This document shows positions 63,583-64,000 of a stretch of DNA of 64,000 nt, one piece after another. The position numbers and the translations under genes are program-made. The notes below the pieces were generated by a model that was not told the DNA's origin, ran no database searches, and worked only from the letters and a program-made list of their open reading frames with translations. The stretch is taken from positions 7,154,769 to 7,218,768 of the forward strand of contig CM059624.1 in NCBI GenBank assembly GCA_030435675.1, in the 5' to 3' direction. Positions within the stretch are counted from its first letter, which is position 1. Each line of letters begins with the position of its first letter. The stretch comes from Steinernema hermaphroditum (taxonomy: Eukaryota; Nematoda; Chromadorea; Rhabditida; Steinernematidae).

Positions 63583-63895
63583 GAACGCATCCACTCTGTC
63601 CAGAAGACGTGTTGTAGCAGCCCTTTTGTTTACGTATAAGCTGTTCCACAACAAGGTCAACTGCCTTCCTGAAGATTTTCTTACTGCTCCACCACTTAAT
63701 TCTCGCACTAGGTCACGGTCACTGTACAGAATCCATCCTACTGTTCGAAAGACGGAAAGATTCCGTCGTTATTTCTCTAACTTAGTCATATCTCTCTGGA
63801 ATAATCTCTCAGAAGACATTGTGAAATCGAAAACATCGAGTATCTTTCGAAGGCGACTGCTAGCCTGGTTCCTAGTACGAGATGATCGCTTATAG
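63560..63895 (+). pseudogene. C-terminal tail of LINE ORF2, separated
   Basis: The frame (STLSRRRVVAALLFTYKLFH ... FRRYFSNLVISLWNNLSEDI) is the usual end of CR1/jockey-like ORF2 proteins. It is detached from the main ORF2 by the inverted duplication and MITE. The last ~100 bp of the window are AT-rich LINE 3' flank. Confidence 0.75.
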
Positions 63896-64000
63896 CCTCA
63901 CTGACGGTTGTTCATTCTAGTTTATTATTGTGTATAATGGGAATCTTTTCTATCTCTATGCACCGTTCTCTAAATCTGTTTCCTGTTATCATTATTGTAG

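Overview
The window is nuclear DNA of a nematode. The evidence is a cuticle collagen gene, a bestrophin, a serpentine chemoreceptor of srx type, split genes with many introns of about 40-60 nt, and a nematode-like mix of LTR, DIRS, LINE, mariner, Harbinger and foldback elements. The sequence alone does not name the species.

Layout. 1-1071 is an apparently identical direct copy of 21416-22486. 1072-4335 has no gene I can name. 4336-8705 holds two divergent housekeeping genes: triokinase/FMN cyclase (-) and the kinetochore gene NUF2/him-10 (+). 8.8-16.9 kb is repeat-rich: two foldback elements, a PIF/Harbinger transposon with its MADF partner, and a pair of ~310-bp inverted repeats that bracket the ribosomal gene rpl-5. 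16.9-25.5 kb is gene-dense: bestrophin (-), two convergent small genes that share a motif, a cuticle collagen (+), a SPOP-type MATH-BTB gene (-) and a small membrane ORF. 26.1-38.4 kb is a cluster of LRPPRC/mma-1-like mitochondrial helical-repeat genes: one (-) and three (+) in close tandem. Their products probably all go to mitochondria.

The right half is mostly mobile DNA. A DIRS-like element (39989-43351) sits inside one arm of a foldback element. A single-exon gene with two SRR1-like modules follows (44660-46267). A Ty3/Gypsy-class LTR element (47004-55387, GGTC target duplication) has split an srx gene into 46780-47003 and 55392-56121. This element carries a glycoprotein-like region between Gag and protease/RT, an unusual order. 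Its reading frame is broken in two places and its integrase core is cut short. Next come a dead mariner (56501-57806), an inverted and frameshifted copy of the 3' half of the LRPPRC gene (58050-60134), and a CR1/jockey-like LINE (60.6-63.9 kb) with a deleted RT core and a nested MITE.

The best candidates for new biology are the Gag/glycoprotein/Pol order of the LTR element, a possible 50-nt intron in the DIRS-like element whose retention would switch Gag to Gag-Pol, the LRPPRC paralogue cluster, and the two-module SRR1-like protein. Splice sites were read by eye; where summed exon lengths divide by three this is stated.
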